Shown: positions 33,826 through 43,197, counted from the stretch's first letter. The stretch: DNA of 47,249 nucleotides from Mycolicibacterium brisbanense (GCF_001570425.1 NZ_BCSX01000017.1:1-47249), one strand, 5' to 3'. Notes: a model not told the origin generated them from the letters alone. Numbers and translations: made by a program.

Positions 33826-34703
33826 CCGCCAAGCACCTGCAATCCTCGGTTGTAGTAGTCGGTCCGTTCGGCCAGGTTGTGAGTGCCGCCGTTGACCATT
33901 CGGGTGATGGCGGTGATGTCTCCGCCGTCGGCGATGGCGTTGCCGTCGCGCGAATTCCAATACCACACAGCACTTTTGAACGCATACTCCGGCGTGGCCG
34001 CGAGTTCGGGATGGTTGACGAAGTCGACGCCGAGGTCCTTGCTCATCTGCGTGTAATTGGACCGCCCGGTGATCTGGATGACGCCGCGGCCCTTGTACTT
34101 CTTGCCGTCGCCGGGCTGGGTGTTGCCCAGATCCGTGCGGCCCTCGTACTGGCTGCCGTCGGCGTACTCCTCGTAGGTGCGGAACCGGTCCGATTCCACC
34201 GCGATCTGCGAGATGAACGCCGCTTGGCGCTGCGGCGTGTTCATACCGCCCTGCTTCATCGCGTCGTTCAACGGGCCGATCATCTCCTCGGCCTTCGCCT
34301 GGCTGAGTTCGGGGACGATCTTGCGCAGCTGCTCGACGGTGATCGGGCGATAGTTGCCGTTGTCGGTGGGTGGTGGCGCCGGGGTGTCGCCCGGCTTGTC
34401 CTCGGGTTTGTCGCCGGGTTCGAACTTGACCCGCTCGGCGGCCTCGCGGTCGCCTTTCTCATAGGCGCCGGCGGCGGACGTGAGATTGTCGGCGAACTTG
34501 GTCACCTTGGTACCCAGTGATTGGGCCTGGCGGTCGATGGCATCGGCGACCTGGCTGCACGCGGACGCGACATCAAGGCCGGAAAGTGGGCCCGCCGCGG
34601 CGGTCAGCGCGTTGCCGGGTCCACGGAAACTGGTGACCGCCTCGCTCAGACCGCTGGCGGCCTCGCGCAGTGCCGCAGGGTTGACGTTGAGTGTTTCGGT
34701 CAC
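33822..34703 (-). CDS. EspC-like protein fused to a GH19 lysozyme/chitinase domain
   Basis: A 293-residue protein with two clear parts. Residues 1-92 form an alpha-helical hairpin of the EspC/type VII secretion kind (LNVNPAALREAASGLSEAVT, then VASACSQVADAIDRQAQSLG), and the end of the second helix carries YEKGD (Tyr81-Asp85), matching the general ESX export signal YxxxD/E. There is no Sec signal. A Pro/Lys/Asp-rich linker (93-118) leads to a GH19-type glycosidase domain: FISQIAVESDRF with the catalytic Glu170, GNTQPGDGKKYKGRGVIQITGRSNY, and NHPELAATPEYAFKSAVWYWNSR. GH19 enzymes of this phage-lysin type cut peptidoglycan or chitin. GTG 34703 is the chosen start. Target, own wall or another cell's, is unknown. 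Confidence 0.85.
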   Translation of the reverse strand: MTETLNVNPAALREAASGLSEAVTSFRGPGNALTAAAGPLSGLDVASACSQVADAIDRQAQSLGTKVTKFADNLTSAAGAYEKGDREAAERVKFEPGDKPEDKPGDTPAPPPTDNGNYRPITVEQLRKIVPELSQAKAEEMIGPLNDAMKQGGMNTPQRQAAFISQIAVESDRFRTYEEYADGSQYEGRTDLGNTQPGDGKKYKGRGVIQITGRSNYTQMSKDLGVDFVNHPELAATPEYAFKSAVWYWNSRDGNAIADGGDITAITRMVNGGTHNLAERTDYYNRGLQVLGG

Positions 34704-34870
34704 GGCACGGCAACCCCCGCCTGTCGATCGTCCCCAGCGGCGGCGACTGCCGCCCGAAGATGATCGTAATAGGCCCATACCGTCGGTCCGCGCACCAAAA
34801 TCGGGTTTTGCTGAGGCGTTGTCGGCATCTACCCTGGCGGGCGGGTTCCGGTTCCGCGGAAGGGGGCGTT

Positions 34871-35197
34871 GTGCATCCGGTGGTGGCTGATCTGAGGGCT
34901 CAGCTCGGCGTGCCCGCCGAGTTCGAGGAGAAGACCGTCAATATCGAAGACGGCTGGGCGTTCGTGTACGGCAAGATTGTGGGCGCCGACGGTCTCCCGT
35001 TCGACTACGGCGGCACGCCGTTTGCCGAAGCTGCCGCCAACGGCGGTAGGTCACGCACCTACGCGGGCCTGTTCCGCGACAACGGCGCCGCATGGACGAG
35101 GGTCGACAGTGCCGTCGGTCCGACCGACCTGGCATGGGACGGTTGGGCCGAACGCTACGGGGCGCCCGCGGCGATCTTCCGGATCCCGACGGATTGA
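34871..35197 (+). CDS. Conserved small protein with GPTD-W motif, function unknown
   Basis: A 108-residue protein starting at GTG 34871 behind AAGGGGG. No signal peptide or membrane helix. The end, WTRVDSAVGPTDLAWDGWAERYGAPAAIFR, is a pattern I have seen in small proteins of many bacteria, often exported and also of unknown role, in which a compact beta domain ends with GATD-x-W-x-x-W-x-x-x-x-GAP. It is the only plus-strand gene among minus-strand genes here, sitting between the two putative type VII-exported hydrolase genes. A role as an inhibitor or immunity protein is a guess from position only. Confidence 0.65.
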   Translation: MHPVVADLRAQLGVPAEFEEKTVNIEDGWAFVYGKIVGADGLPFDYGGTPFAEAAANGGRSRTYAGLFRDNGAAWTRVDSAVGPTDLAWDGWAERYGAPAAIFRIPTD

Positions 35198-35222
35198 ACC
35201 GCCCCTGTCAGATCAGGGCGGT
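35198..35222. terminator. Hairpin between convergent small gene and CHAP-like gene
   Basis: ACCGCCCCTG and CAGGGCGGT pair with one bulged C around a six-base loop. It begins directly after the TGA of the 108-residue gene and includes the stop of the opposing gene at 35213-35215, so it can terminate both. Confidence 0.7.
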
Positions 35223-36211
35223 GACAGGTACATCACCTGGCCGTACGGGTTTCCGTAGCTGACCACTTGGCTGCCGTCGGCATTCTTGTTGTTCGAACCG
35301 ATCAGCGTGATCCGGCCGCCGTCGTTGCTGGCGACGAGTTCGGTGTGCTGGCTGCCGTTGATCACCGCGACGTCACCGGGTTTGGCCTCCGATGCGGGCA
35401 CCATGTGCCAGCCCTGGGCCTGGAGCCGTTGTGACATGTCGGCGACGCCGTTGCTGTGCCAATCGATCAGCCCGGCCTTCTGCAGCGTCGCGGTGACGAA
35501 GTTGGCGCAGCACACGTCGTTGGGCACGCTGGGATCCATCGGCAGGTCGCCGCTGCGCTTGAGGTCTGAGGCATTGCGGCCGAGGAATTCCTTGGCGATG
35601 TCGGCCGGGTTCTGACCTGTCGGCGGGGGTTTCGGCGTTTCGGGTTTGTCCTCGGGCTTGGTGTCGCCGTCTTTCTTGTCGTCTTTGCCGTCGTCCTTGG
35701 GATCGTCGGCGAACTTGCGCAGTGCGTCCGCGGTGGACTTGTCGGCCTGCTCGAATTCGGCGAGCATCTTCTTGACCGCGGTCTCCATCTCAAGCGCCTT
35801 GAGCTTGATCTGCATGCCAAGCACCGGAAAGAGGCTGGCGTACTGCTGCAGCAGCGGTCCGGGGGTCACCGAACCGTTGTCGCCCACCTTCCAGAACTGG
35901 CTTGCCCCGCCGTTGACCATGCTGTCCAAGGCCGATTTGATACCGGTCAGCTGCTGGCCACCAGAGGACATCACCTGCTGCATGGCGCGCAGCTTGTCGC
36001 GGTAGCTCTCCTGCCCGACGAGCATGTCGGCGCCCTGTTTCTGCGCAGCGGTCGACGCCCCACCGGTCCAGCTGCCCGCCAGCCGGCTCAGATGTGAGCG
36101 CTGCGACGAGATCTGCGCGTCGAGGCGGTTGGCAGAGCCGGCCACCTCCTCTGCGGCGTTGAGCAGTGATTGGGGTTGGGTTCCCAATATCTGCGACACC
36201 GTCAGTGTCAT
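35213..36211 (-). CDS. WXG-type protein fused to a CHAP/NlpC-like peptidase domain
   Basis: A 332-residue protein. Residues 1-100 are a helical hairpin with a WxG turn (SWTGG, Trp48-Gly50), as in WXG100-type exported proteins, and a further helical region extends to about 170. A charged Lys/Asp/Pro linker (171-200) leads to a papain-like domain: DVCCANFVTATLQKAGLIDW (Cys234 or Cys235), GWHMVPASEAKPGDVAVI, SQHTELVAS (His289) and LIGSNNKNADGSQVVSYG. These are the usual places of the Cys-His-Asn site of CHAP or NlpC/P60 amidases that cut peptidoglycan peptides. No Sec signal, and no canonical YxxxD/E was found at the helix end. ATG 36211 follows GGGGGTG. Confidence 0.8.
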   Translation of the reverse strand: MTLTVSQILGTQPQSLLNAAEEVAGSANRLDAQISSQRSHLSRLAGSWTGGASTAAQKQGADMLVGQESYRDKLRAMQQVMSSGGQQLTGIKSALDSMVNGGASQFWKVGDNGSVTPGPLLQQYASLFPVLGMQIKLKALEMETAVKKMLAEFEQADKSTADALRKFADDPKDDGKDDKKDGDTKPEDKPETPKPPPTGQNPADIAKEFLGRNASDLKRSGDLPMDPSVPNDVCCANFVTATLQKAGLIDWHSNGVADMSQRLQAQGWHMVPASEAKPGDVAVINGSQHTELVASNDGGRITLIGSNNKNADGSQVVSYGNPYGQVMYLSPP

Positions 36212-36284
36212 CGCACCCCCTGAAAAGTCGGTGTGTGTATTCTCTCCCGTTCGCCGGGAGGCACGACGCACCTCTTTTGCCGGG

Positions 36285-38369
36285 TCAGCTCAACATCGTG
36301 GCAACAGCAGCGGCCAGCTCGGGCGAGGCCGAACTGGTCAGGTGCTGATACTTGCCGCCGGTGGTCTGCGCGACCGCCTCCCAGGTGGCCCGGTCGGTGT
36401 CACCGCCGAAGTCGATGACGTTCACCGCGACCGGGTGGGCCGGGTCGAACGCTCCGTGGATGTAATCCTGCAGGCCCTGCCCGCCGAGGCTCTGGTCGGT
36501 GTGCGGACCGGTGGTGATCACCAGGATCGAATTTTCTTTGCCATCACGGTAATTCGACGTCGCGTCGGTGTAGATGAGGCGCAGCGTGGTAAACGAGACC
36601 GCACCACCGCCCGAGGCCGTCTGCTCGTCGAGAGTCGAGCTGATTGCCTGCGAGCGCGGTTCGCCGCCGACCTGGTCGGACAACGGGCCCCTCGACACCG
36701 CAGAGCGGCCCTCGGTGCCGTCGAACGTCCACAGGCCCACCTCGGAGGTCGAAGGCAGTGCCTTGAGCCGCGAGTTCAGTGCCGCAGCCACATTCACCAG
36801 CCGAGACTTGCCGCCCTCCTCGGTGGGCATCGACTGGTCCAGCATGATCGTCACGGCGGGGCTCGTCGACGGTGCCGTCATCGCGTTGGCGAGGGTGACC
36901 CGCATTGTGTTGTCGCCGACCGACAGTGGTGCGCTGACGGGCGCGAACTTGGTCACGTCGCTGGACGGCGCCGACGTGCCTTCGGCTCGGAAACCGGCCT
37001 TGGCGAGCTCGCCGAGCTGCTCGGGTTTACGCATGAAACGCGCGAATTCACTGGCGGCCGTGACTTGTTCCTGAGACAACCAGTCTCCGGTCAGCAACAC
37101 CGTCGGGTAATCCGCCATCGCCGTGGGGCCCGGTGGCACCCAACCGGCGAGATCGCTCTTGGCGTCGCTGAGCGAGCCGGCGCGCTGGAAAAGTTGTTGC
37201 TCGGTGGTGACGACCGCATGCACGGGCGCACCGGCCGGATCCGATGCCTTGAGCATGGCGTCGAAAGCCGTTCCCAGTTCAGGATTGTCGAGCTTGGGCG
37301 CTCCGCCGAGCAGCGTGTTGACGGCGCCCAGTCCGGCGCTGGCCGGCGCACCCGACGGTGCCGACGCCGCCGCCACCGCCTCGCCGGCCAGGTAGGCGGC
37401 GTCACCGTTGTTGCGAGTGGGCAGAGCCAATTTCAGCGGGCCCCAGCCGTTGAGCTTCAGATCGTTCAAGGCGGTCGGATTGCTCTGCAGGTTCGGCAGC
37501 GTCGACCAGTTCTGCTGTGCCAAGGCGTCTTTGAGTTGCGGCGGCACCGCGAGCAGCACGGGCGAGGTGACCAGCGAGCGGCTGTCGGTGACCGTCTTGG
37601 CGCCCGCGGTGGCCTCGAGCCGTGCCTCGGAGACCCCGCTGGCCGGGATCCACAACGCGGGCCTGTCACCGAGGTCCTTGGGCCACGCATTGGCGAATCC
37701 GCTGACCACCTGGTCGGATTCGGCCGACTTCACCTGCACCTTGACGCAGCGGTCACCGATCGGGTTGGCCGACCCGTTGTATTTGTCGGCCAGCGTCTCG
37801 ACGGTCGGGGAGATCGTGGGGTCGGCGATGACGGCCACCGCGAGGTCCCCGTCGACGCAGCGGGCCGCCGCGGCGTCCTTGCGGCTGGAGAGCACATCGC
37901 CGAAGAACCGCCACAGGATGACAACAGCGACGATCGCGACGACGCCGACGAGCGCAGCGATCACCCCGACGCTGACACCGCGCCGACCGGTCGAGACCGC
38001 GCGGTGGCTGCCCGTCCATTCCCCGCCGTCCCAGTCGCCGCCGTGTTGGCGGCCATTGGGCTGACGCCGGCCGACGGCACTGAACTGCGTCGTCGGCGCA
38101 TCGCGGTCGACGTCGTCGTCGGCGTAATCGTCGTCATCGGGGTAGCCCGCGTAGCCCGCGTCGTCATACTCGGCGTCCCCATAGGGATCCTCGTACTCCG
38201 CGTCGCGGTAATCGGGATCACGCGGGCCGGGCCGCCGCCCGTAGTCGGGCCTGTCGTAATCGTCCGAGCCGTACCCGCCCGAGCCGTACCGACCAGACCG
38301 GTGACCCGGTTCGTGCTCGGGTTCGTCGGCTGAGTCCTCGGGGTCGTCGGGAATGCTGTGCCTACCCAT
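36285..38369 (-). CDS. Membrane-anchored binding-domain plus VWA-domain protein (Rv1836c-like)
   Basis: A 694-residue protein. The cytoplasmic N-terminus (1-130) is very rich in Asp, Tyr, Gly and Arg with repeated D/E-Y pairs. One membrane helix (about 134-155) is followed by an extracellular substrate-binding-like region (about 170-470) that resembles periplasmic solute-binding proteins, and by a von Willebrand A domain (about 485-690) in which the metal site reads DQSMP instead of DxSxS, so metal binding may be altered. SILVITTGPHTD is the second VWA strand. Place and length match Rv1836c of M. tuberculosis. It lies 58 bases after glcB on the same strand. Function unknown. Confidence 0.85.
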   Translation of the reverse strand: MGRHSIPDDPEDSADEPEHEPGHRSGRYGSGGYGSDDYDRPDYGRRPGPRDPDYRDAEYEDPYGDAEYDDAGYAGYPDDDDYADDDVDRDAPTTQFSAVGRRQPNGRQHGGDWDGGEWTGSHRAVSTGRRGVSVGVIAALVGVVAIVAVVILWRFFGDVLSSRKDAAAARCVDGDLAVAVIADPTISPTVETLADKYNGSANPIGDRCVKVQVKSAESDQVVSGFANAWPKDLGDRPALWIPASGVSEARLEATAGAKTVTDSRSLVTSPVLLAVPPQLKDALAQQNWSTLPNLQSNPTALNDLKLNGWGPLKLALPTRNNGDAAYLAGEAVAAASAPSGAPASAGLGAVNTLLGGAPKLDNPELGTAFDAMLKASDPAGAPVHAVVTTEQQLFQRAGSLSDAKSDLAGWVPPGPTAMADYPTVLLTGDWLSQEQVTAASEFARFMRKPEQLGELAKAGFRAEGTSAPSSDVTKFAPVSAPLSVGDNTMRVTLANAMTAPSTSPAVTIMLDQSMPTEEGGKSRLVNVAAALNSRLKALPSTSEVGLWTFDGTEGRSAVSRGPLSDQVGGEPRSQAISSTLDEQTASGGGAVSFTTLRLIYTDATSNYRDGKENSILVITTGPHTDQSLGGQGLQDYIHGAFDPAHPVAVNVIDFGGDTDRATWEAVAQTTGGKYQHLTSSASPELAAAVATMLS

Positions 38370-38427
38370 CCCTAGCCTCTGTACTCGTCGCGTCGACCAA
38401 ACGTCCGGTTCCGCCGCCGAAGTCTAG

Positions 38428-40626
38428 TCACTGCGCAGCAGCGCTCGCTTTGAACTCGCGGCGGCGGCGGTGCAGGATCGGCTCGGTGTAGCCATTGGGC
38501 TGCGCCGCGCCCGACAGGATGAGTTCCTGGGCAGCCTGGAATGCGATGCTGGCGTCCGGGTTGGGGGCCATGGGCAGGTAGTCGGGATCGCCCGCGTTCT
38601 GCTCGTCGACCACGGCGGCCATGCGGCGCAGGCTGGTCTTGACGTCGTCGGCGGTGATCACGCCGTGGCGCAGCCAGTTGGCCAGCAGCTGGCTGGAGAT
38701 CCGCAGCGTGGCCCGGTCCTCCATGAGGGCGACGTTGTGGATGTCGGGCACCTTCGAGCAGCCGACACCGGCGTCGATCCACCGGACCACGTAGCCGAGG
38801 ATCGACTGGCAGTTGTTGTCGACCTCCTCGTGGATCTCCTCCGACGACCAGGTCAGCGACGAGTCGGCCAGCGGGATGGTCAGCATATCGTCGATCGACG
38901 CGCGTTCGCGGCCTGCCAATTCCTTCTGCACCTCGAACACGTCGACGGCGTGGTAGTGCATGGCGTGCAGGGTCGCGGCGGTCGGGGACGGCACCCACGC
39001 AGTGGTGGCGCCGGCCTTCGGCTGGCCGATCTTCTGTTCGACCATGTCGGCCATCAGCTCGGTCATGGCCCACATGCCCTTGCCGATCTGGGCCTTGCCG
39101 GACAGACCGGTGGCCAGGCCCACGTCGACGTTGTTGTCCTCGTAGGCCTTGATCCACGGCTGGCTCTTCATCGCGCCCTTGCGGATCATCGGGCCGGCCT
39201 CCATCGAGGTGTGGATCTCGTCGCCGGTGCGGTCCAGGAAGCCGGTGTTGATGAACACCACGCGGTCGGCGGCGGCCTTGATGGCTGCCTTGAGGTTCAC
39301 CGTGGTGCGGCGCTCCTCGTCCATGATGCCGACCTTGAGGGTGGCTTCGGGCAGGCCCAGCACGTCCTCGACGCGGCTGAACAGTTCACACGTGAACGCG
39401 ACCTCGTCGGGCCCGTGCATCTTGGGCTTCACGATGTACACCGAGCCGGTGCGGCTGTTCTGCAGCGGGCCGTTGGCGTCGCCGCTCTTCAATCCGTGCA
39501 TGGCGATCAGGCCGGTGAACAGCGCGTCCTGGATGCCTTCGGGGATTTCCTTGCCCTCGGCGTCGGTGATGGCGTCGTTGGTCATCAGATGCCCGACGTT
39601 GCGGACGAACAGCAGGCTGCGTCCGGGCAGCGTCAGCTCACCCTCGCCGTCAGGTGTGGTGAACGTGCGGTCGGGGTTGAGCACCCGCGTGAAGGTCTTG
39701 CCGCCCTTGCTGACCTCTTCGGTCAGGTCTCCCTTGTTGAGGCCCAGCCAGTTGCGGTAGCCCAGCACCTTGTCGTCGGCGTCGACGGCGGCCACGGAGT
39801 CCTCGAAGTCCATGATCGTGGTGATCGCGGATTCCAGGACGACGTCCTTGATGCCTGCGGCGTCGGTGGAGCCGATGGGGGAGTCGGGGTCGATGAGGAT
39901 CTCGATGTGCAGCCCGTGGTGCTTGAGCAGCACCGACCACTGCGGCTGGCCGAGCTCACCGGTGTAGCCGACGAATTCCTCGGGTGCGGCCAATCCCGTG
40001 GACAACCCGTCGCCGTACTCGACCAGCAGCTGGCCGTCGTCGATCTTGAGCCCGGTGGCGTCGGCCCACGAACCGGCGGCCAGCGGCACGGAATCGTCGA
40101 GGAACTTGCGCGCGTACGCGATCACTTTGTCGCCGCGGACCTTGTTGTAGCCCGACCCCTTCTCGGCGCCGTCATCTTCCGGGATGACGTCGGTGCCGTA
40201 CAGGGCGTCGTAGAGCGAACCCCACCGCGCGTTGGCGGCGTTGAGCGCGAACCGCGCGTTGAGGATCGGCACCACGAGCTGCGGGCCCGCCGTGGTGGTG
40301 ATCTCGTCGTCCACCCCCGCGGCGGTGACGCTGAAATCGGCAGGCTCGGGCTGCAGGTAGCCGATCTCGGTGAGGAACTGCTTGTAGTCGGCCAGGTCGA
40401 AGGGCTCGATGACATGGGCCCGGTGGTACTTGTCGATCTGCGCCTGCAGTTCGTCACGACGGGCGAGCAGCTCTTCGTTCTTGGGGGTGAGGTCGGCGAC
40501 GACCTTGTCCACACCCGACCAGAAGGTGTCGGGATCAACCCCGGTGCCGGGCAGCGCCTCATTGGTGATGAAGTCGTGCAGCACCTTGGCGACCCCTAGG
40601 TTGCCCACCTTCACGCGATCGGTCAT
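38428..40626 (-). CDS. glcB: Malate synthase G
   Basis: Condenses glyoxylate with acetyl-CoA to malate, the second step of the glyoxylate shunt, needed for growth on fatty acids and acetate. The 732-residue length is that of the monomeric G form. Recognisable blocks are [96 protein letters not shown] and [25 protein letters not shown], in which Asp637 corresponds to the catalytic base. AAGGA lies 12 bases before the ATG. The 126 bases upstream hold no gene. Confidence 0.97.
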   Translation of the reverse strand: MTDRVKVGNLGVAKVLHDFITNEALPGTGVDPDTFWSGVDKVVADLTPKNEELLARRDELQAQIDKYHRAHVIEPFDLADYKQFLTEIGYLQPEPADFSVTAAGVDDEITTTAGPQLVVPILNARFALNAANARWGSLYDALYGTDVIPEDDGAEKGSGYNKVRGDKVIAYARKFLDDSVPLAAGSWADATGLKIDDGQLLVEYGDGLSTGLAAPEEFVGYTGELGQPQWSVLLKHHGLHIEILIDPDSPIGSTDAAGIKDVVLESAITTIMDFEDSVAAVDADDKVLGYRNWLGLNKGDLTEEVSKGGKTFTRVLNPDRTFTTPDGEGELTLPGRSLLFVRNVGHLMTNDAITDAEGKEIPEGIQDALFTGLIAMHGLKSGDANGPLQNSRTGSVYIVKPKMHGPDEVAFTCELFSRVEDVLGLPEATLKVGIMDEERRTTVNLKAAIKAAADRVVFINTGFLDRTGDEIHTSMEAGPMIRKGAMKSQPWIKAYEDNNVDVGLATGLSGKAQIGKGMWAMTELMADMVEQKIGQPKAGATTAWVPSPTAATLHAMHYHAVDVFEVQKELAGRERASIDDMLTIPLADSSLTWSSEEIHEEVDNNCQSILGYVVRWIDAGVGCSKVPDIHNVALMEDRATLRISSQLLANWLRHGVITADDVKTSLRRMAAVVDEQNAGDPDYLPMAPNPDASIAFQAAQELILSGAAQPNGYTEPILHRRRREFKASAAAQ

Positions 40627-40752
40627 CAGTTCTCAGTCCTTATTCCGGGATAGCGGCAATTTGCTCATCGTACCGGTCAGTAATTGCGGCGATTACGGGT
40701 GCGGCGCTGTTCGGGGCCTTCTGTGCACGTGTGTCGTTCGCTGGGAGTGCAC

Positions 40753-41211
40753 CTACGGGGCCACGGGCTGAATGGACGACATGGCGCATGCAGCACCGGG
40801 CGGGTCGCCCTGCCAATAGTGGACGACCAGAGTGTTTGCCGGGAACGAGACGGCGAGATCGTTCAACGACCGCGACGCGAAGGCCCGGCTCTTGGCGCGG
40901 CCGTACCAGTTGGGGTCGTCGGGTGCGATGGGGACGTTCACCTGGTCGAGCGTGTCGTCCCACTGCTTGACCGCCGGAGGCGGGTTGTCCCCGAACCCTT
41001 CCGATTTCTGGTAGGCCTCGAGCGGACCGCTCAGGGTGATCGGTGCCCCGCCACCGACCGGGGAGCCCGTGATGGTGCCCTGCGTGGCGTCGGTGCTCAC
41101 GGCCGTGAGCCTGACGGTGCCCGGCTGGCATTCCGGGGCGGCGTGAGCCGGCGCCGGGCCGACGGTGCCGAGCAACAGCGACGCCGACGCGATCACGGTC
41201 GTTGCGCGCAT
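40753..41211 (-). CDS. Small secreted protein of unknown function
   Basis: A 152-residue protein. The ATG at 41211 has AAGGAGG upstream, and starts a Sec signal peptide (MRATTVIASASLLLGTVGPAPAHA, cleavage near AHA-AP). The mature part is about 128 residues, begins PECQPGTVRLTAVSTDATQGTITGS and ends ACAMSSIQPVAP, so two cysteines are near its ends and could close a disulfide. NWYGRAKSRAFASRSLNDLAVSFPANTLVVHYW is a beta-rich stretch. I do not recognise the family. It follows the next gene by 46 bases on the same strand. Confidence 0.82.
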   Translation of the reverse strand: MRATTVIASASLLLGTVGPAPAHAAPECQPGTVRLTAVSTDATQGTITGSPVGGGAPITLSGPLEAYQKSEGFGDNPPPAVKQWDDTLDQVNVPIAPDDPNWYGRAKSRAFASRSLNDLAVSFPANTLVVHYWQGDPPGAACAMSSIQPVAP

Positions 41212-41257
41212 GGATGACCTCCTTGGCTCGACGCGGGTCTGCGCTCGTACATCTTGC

Positions 41258-42154
41258 TTATCGCGCGCGGGGCGCCGATGTTTCGGTGTCCAGCACGTCG
41301 AGCAGGGTGTCGCATTCGGCGAGCAGCCGGGCCCGCAACGGAGCTGCCCGCCCGGCGATGTCCTGCTGGGCACGCACATATTCGGCCCGCCCGCCCGCCG
41401 TTTCGATCGCGATCGGTGCGAAGCCGTAATCACCGAGGTCATACGGGCTGGCCCGCATGTCGACGGCCCGCGCGTCGGCGGCCAGCTCGAGAGCGTCCAC
41501 GACCAGCTCGGAGGCCACCAGCGGGCCCAGCTTGTATGCCCACTTGTAGCAGTCCATGGCGGCGTGGATGCAGCCCGGTTGCTCGGTGCGTATCTGCGTC
41601 TCGCGGCTCAGCCGCTGCTCGTTGCGGGGGACGGCCGGTTCGGTGAAGAACCGGAACGCGTCGAAGTGGCTGCAGCGCAGCGGCAGCGACTCCACGACCG
41701 CGTCGGTTCCGGCGGCGCCGAGCCGCAGCGGAACCTGGCCGTGCCGCTTCTCGGGCGTGCGGTACACCATCGCCCACTCGTGCAGGCCGAAGCAGTTCAG
41801 CCGGGGCGGGCGGGTCGCCGTCGCCCGCAGCAGCTGCGCGATGAACCGGACCGTGTCGGCGCGCGAGCTCAGATGCGCCGGCGTCACCCCGACCCCGTCA
41901 CCATGGCTGCCGTAGCCGCTCGCACCGAGATAGCGCCGGGCCGCCGGACCACCCAGCACCACGCCGAACCCCGGATGCCAGCGACGCAGCTGGCGCGGCC
42001 GCAGGCTGTAGTAGGTGAACAGGAAGTCCCACACCGGGTGCGCCTGGCCGCGTTCCTGGCGGTGCAGGTGCGGCGTCAGGAAATGGTTGACCCGGGTGCG
42101 GTGACGCTGCTCCCGTTCGGTCCAGTCCGCCTCGTCGAGCACCAGCTCAGACAC
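41258..42154 (-). CDS. Conserved protein usually annotated as 3-methyladenine DNA glycosylase
   Basis: A 298-residue protein. The GTG at 42154 ([25 protein letters not shown]) overlaps the end of the CNNM/CBS gene by eight bases. The pattern HPVWDFLFTYYSLRPRQLRRWHPGFGVVL is typical of an actinobacterial family that I remember being labelled 3-methyladenine DNA glycosylase. I see no helix-hairpin-helix and no other glycosylase motif, so that label should not be trusted. The His, Trp and Tyr content (FGLHEWAMVYR, CIHAAMDCYKWAYKLGPL) suggests an enzyme, perhaps metal-dependent. Coupling to membrane CNNM/CBS genes gives no clear hint. Confidence 0.8.
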   Translation of the reverse strand: MSELVLDEADWTEREQRHRTRVNHFLTPHLHRQERGQAHPVWDFLFTYYSLRPRQLRRWHPGFGVVLGGPAARRYLGASGYGSHGDGVGVTPAHLSSRADTVRFIAQLLRATATRPPRLNCFGLHEWAMVYRTPEKRHGQVPLRLGAAGTDAVVESLPLRCSHFDAFRFFTEPAVPRNEQRLSRETQIRTEQPGCIHAAMDCYKWAYKLGPLVASELVVDALELAADARAVDMRASPYDLGDYGFAPIAIETAGGRAEYVRAQQDIAGRAAPLRARLLAECDTLLDVLDTETSAPRAR

Positions 42155-43197
42155 GGTGGGTCCCGTCGCGCACGGTCCCCACCAGGTCCTCGACCAGATC
42201 CTCCAGCGCCACCATCGCGGTGACCGCGCCGCCGGCCCCGTCATCGGTGACCAGTGCCAGGTGGCTGTTGCTGCGCCGCAGCCGCGACAACGCGTCGGGC
42301 ACCGGGAGCGACGCAGGCACCTGCGGCAGTGGCCGAACCATCGACACGTCGAGGACGGCCTCGGGATCGTCGACCTCCGGCAGCACGTCCTTGATGTGCA
42401 GATATCCGATGAACTCGCCGAACGAATCGGCCACCGGGAAGCGGGAGTAGCCGGTCTCGGTGAGGGCCCGTTCGACGTCGCCGACCATCGGGCCCGAGCC
42501 GGGGGCGGCGACGCGGATGGCATGCATCTCCGACAGCGGCATCGCGACATCGGCCACCTTGCGGGTCCGGGTCTGCAGCGCCCGGGTCAACCGCAGGTGC
42601 TCCTCGGCGTCGAGCAGGCCTTCCGACAGAGATTCGGCGATCATCTCCGAGAGCTCGACGGTCGAGACCGCGGACTCGAGCTCGTCGCGGGTCTCGACCC
42701 GGAACAGCCGCAGTGTGGCGTTGGCGCACCAGTTGTAGAACGCGATGAACGGCCGGGCCGCGCGGATGTAGACCAGATACGTCGGGATCAGCAGCATGGC
42801 CGCCGACTCCGGGCCTGCGATGGCGATGTTCTTCGGCACCATCTCGCCGAGCAAAACGTGCAGTGTCACGACGATCGCCAGCGACACCACGAACGACACC
42901 GTGTGCAGTATCGCGTCGGAGACCCCGACGAGCTCGAACGGTTTCGACAGCAGATGGGCCACCGCGGGCTCGCCCACGCGACCCAGCAGGATCGAGCAGA
43001 TCGTGATGCCCAGCTGCGACCCGGCCAGCATGAGCGACAGGTTCTCGCCCGCGCGGATGACGGTCACCGCACTGTGCTTGCCCTGCTCGGCCAACGCCTG
43101 CAGCCGGTCGCGGCGGGCCGATATGAGCGCGAACTCCGAGGCCACGAAGAATGCGTTGGCTGCCAGCAGCACGATGGTGAGCAGCACACCGAAGACG

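Noticed and set aside
33826..33966. A longer N-terminus for the lipoprotein
   Set aside because: The added residues are Arg/His-rich antiframe sequence of the GH19 gene and would bury the lipoprotein signal peptide.
36024..38333. Long plus-strand frames across the VWA gene, glcB and malQ (36024-38333, 38470-40599, 807-2840)
   Set aside because: All are antisense to well-supported genes and have low-complexity translations.
41258..42154. Firm call as a DNA glycosylase
   Set aside because: No helix-hairpin-helix or known glycosylase active-site motif is visible, so only the usual label is noted and no function is claimed.
41258..42550. Start of the 298-residue gene far upstream at 42550
   Set aside because: The extra 132 codons lie within the coding region of the CNNM/CBS gene, are Arg/Ser/Pro-rich and unlike any family; GTG 42154 gives a normal overlap of eight bases.
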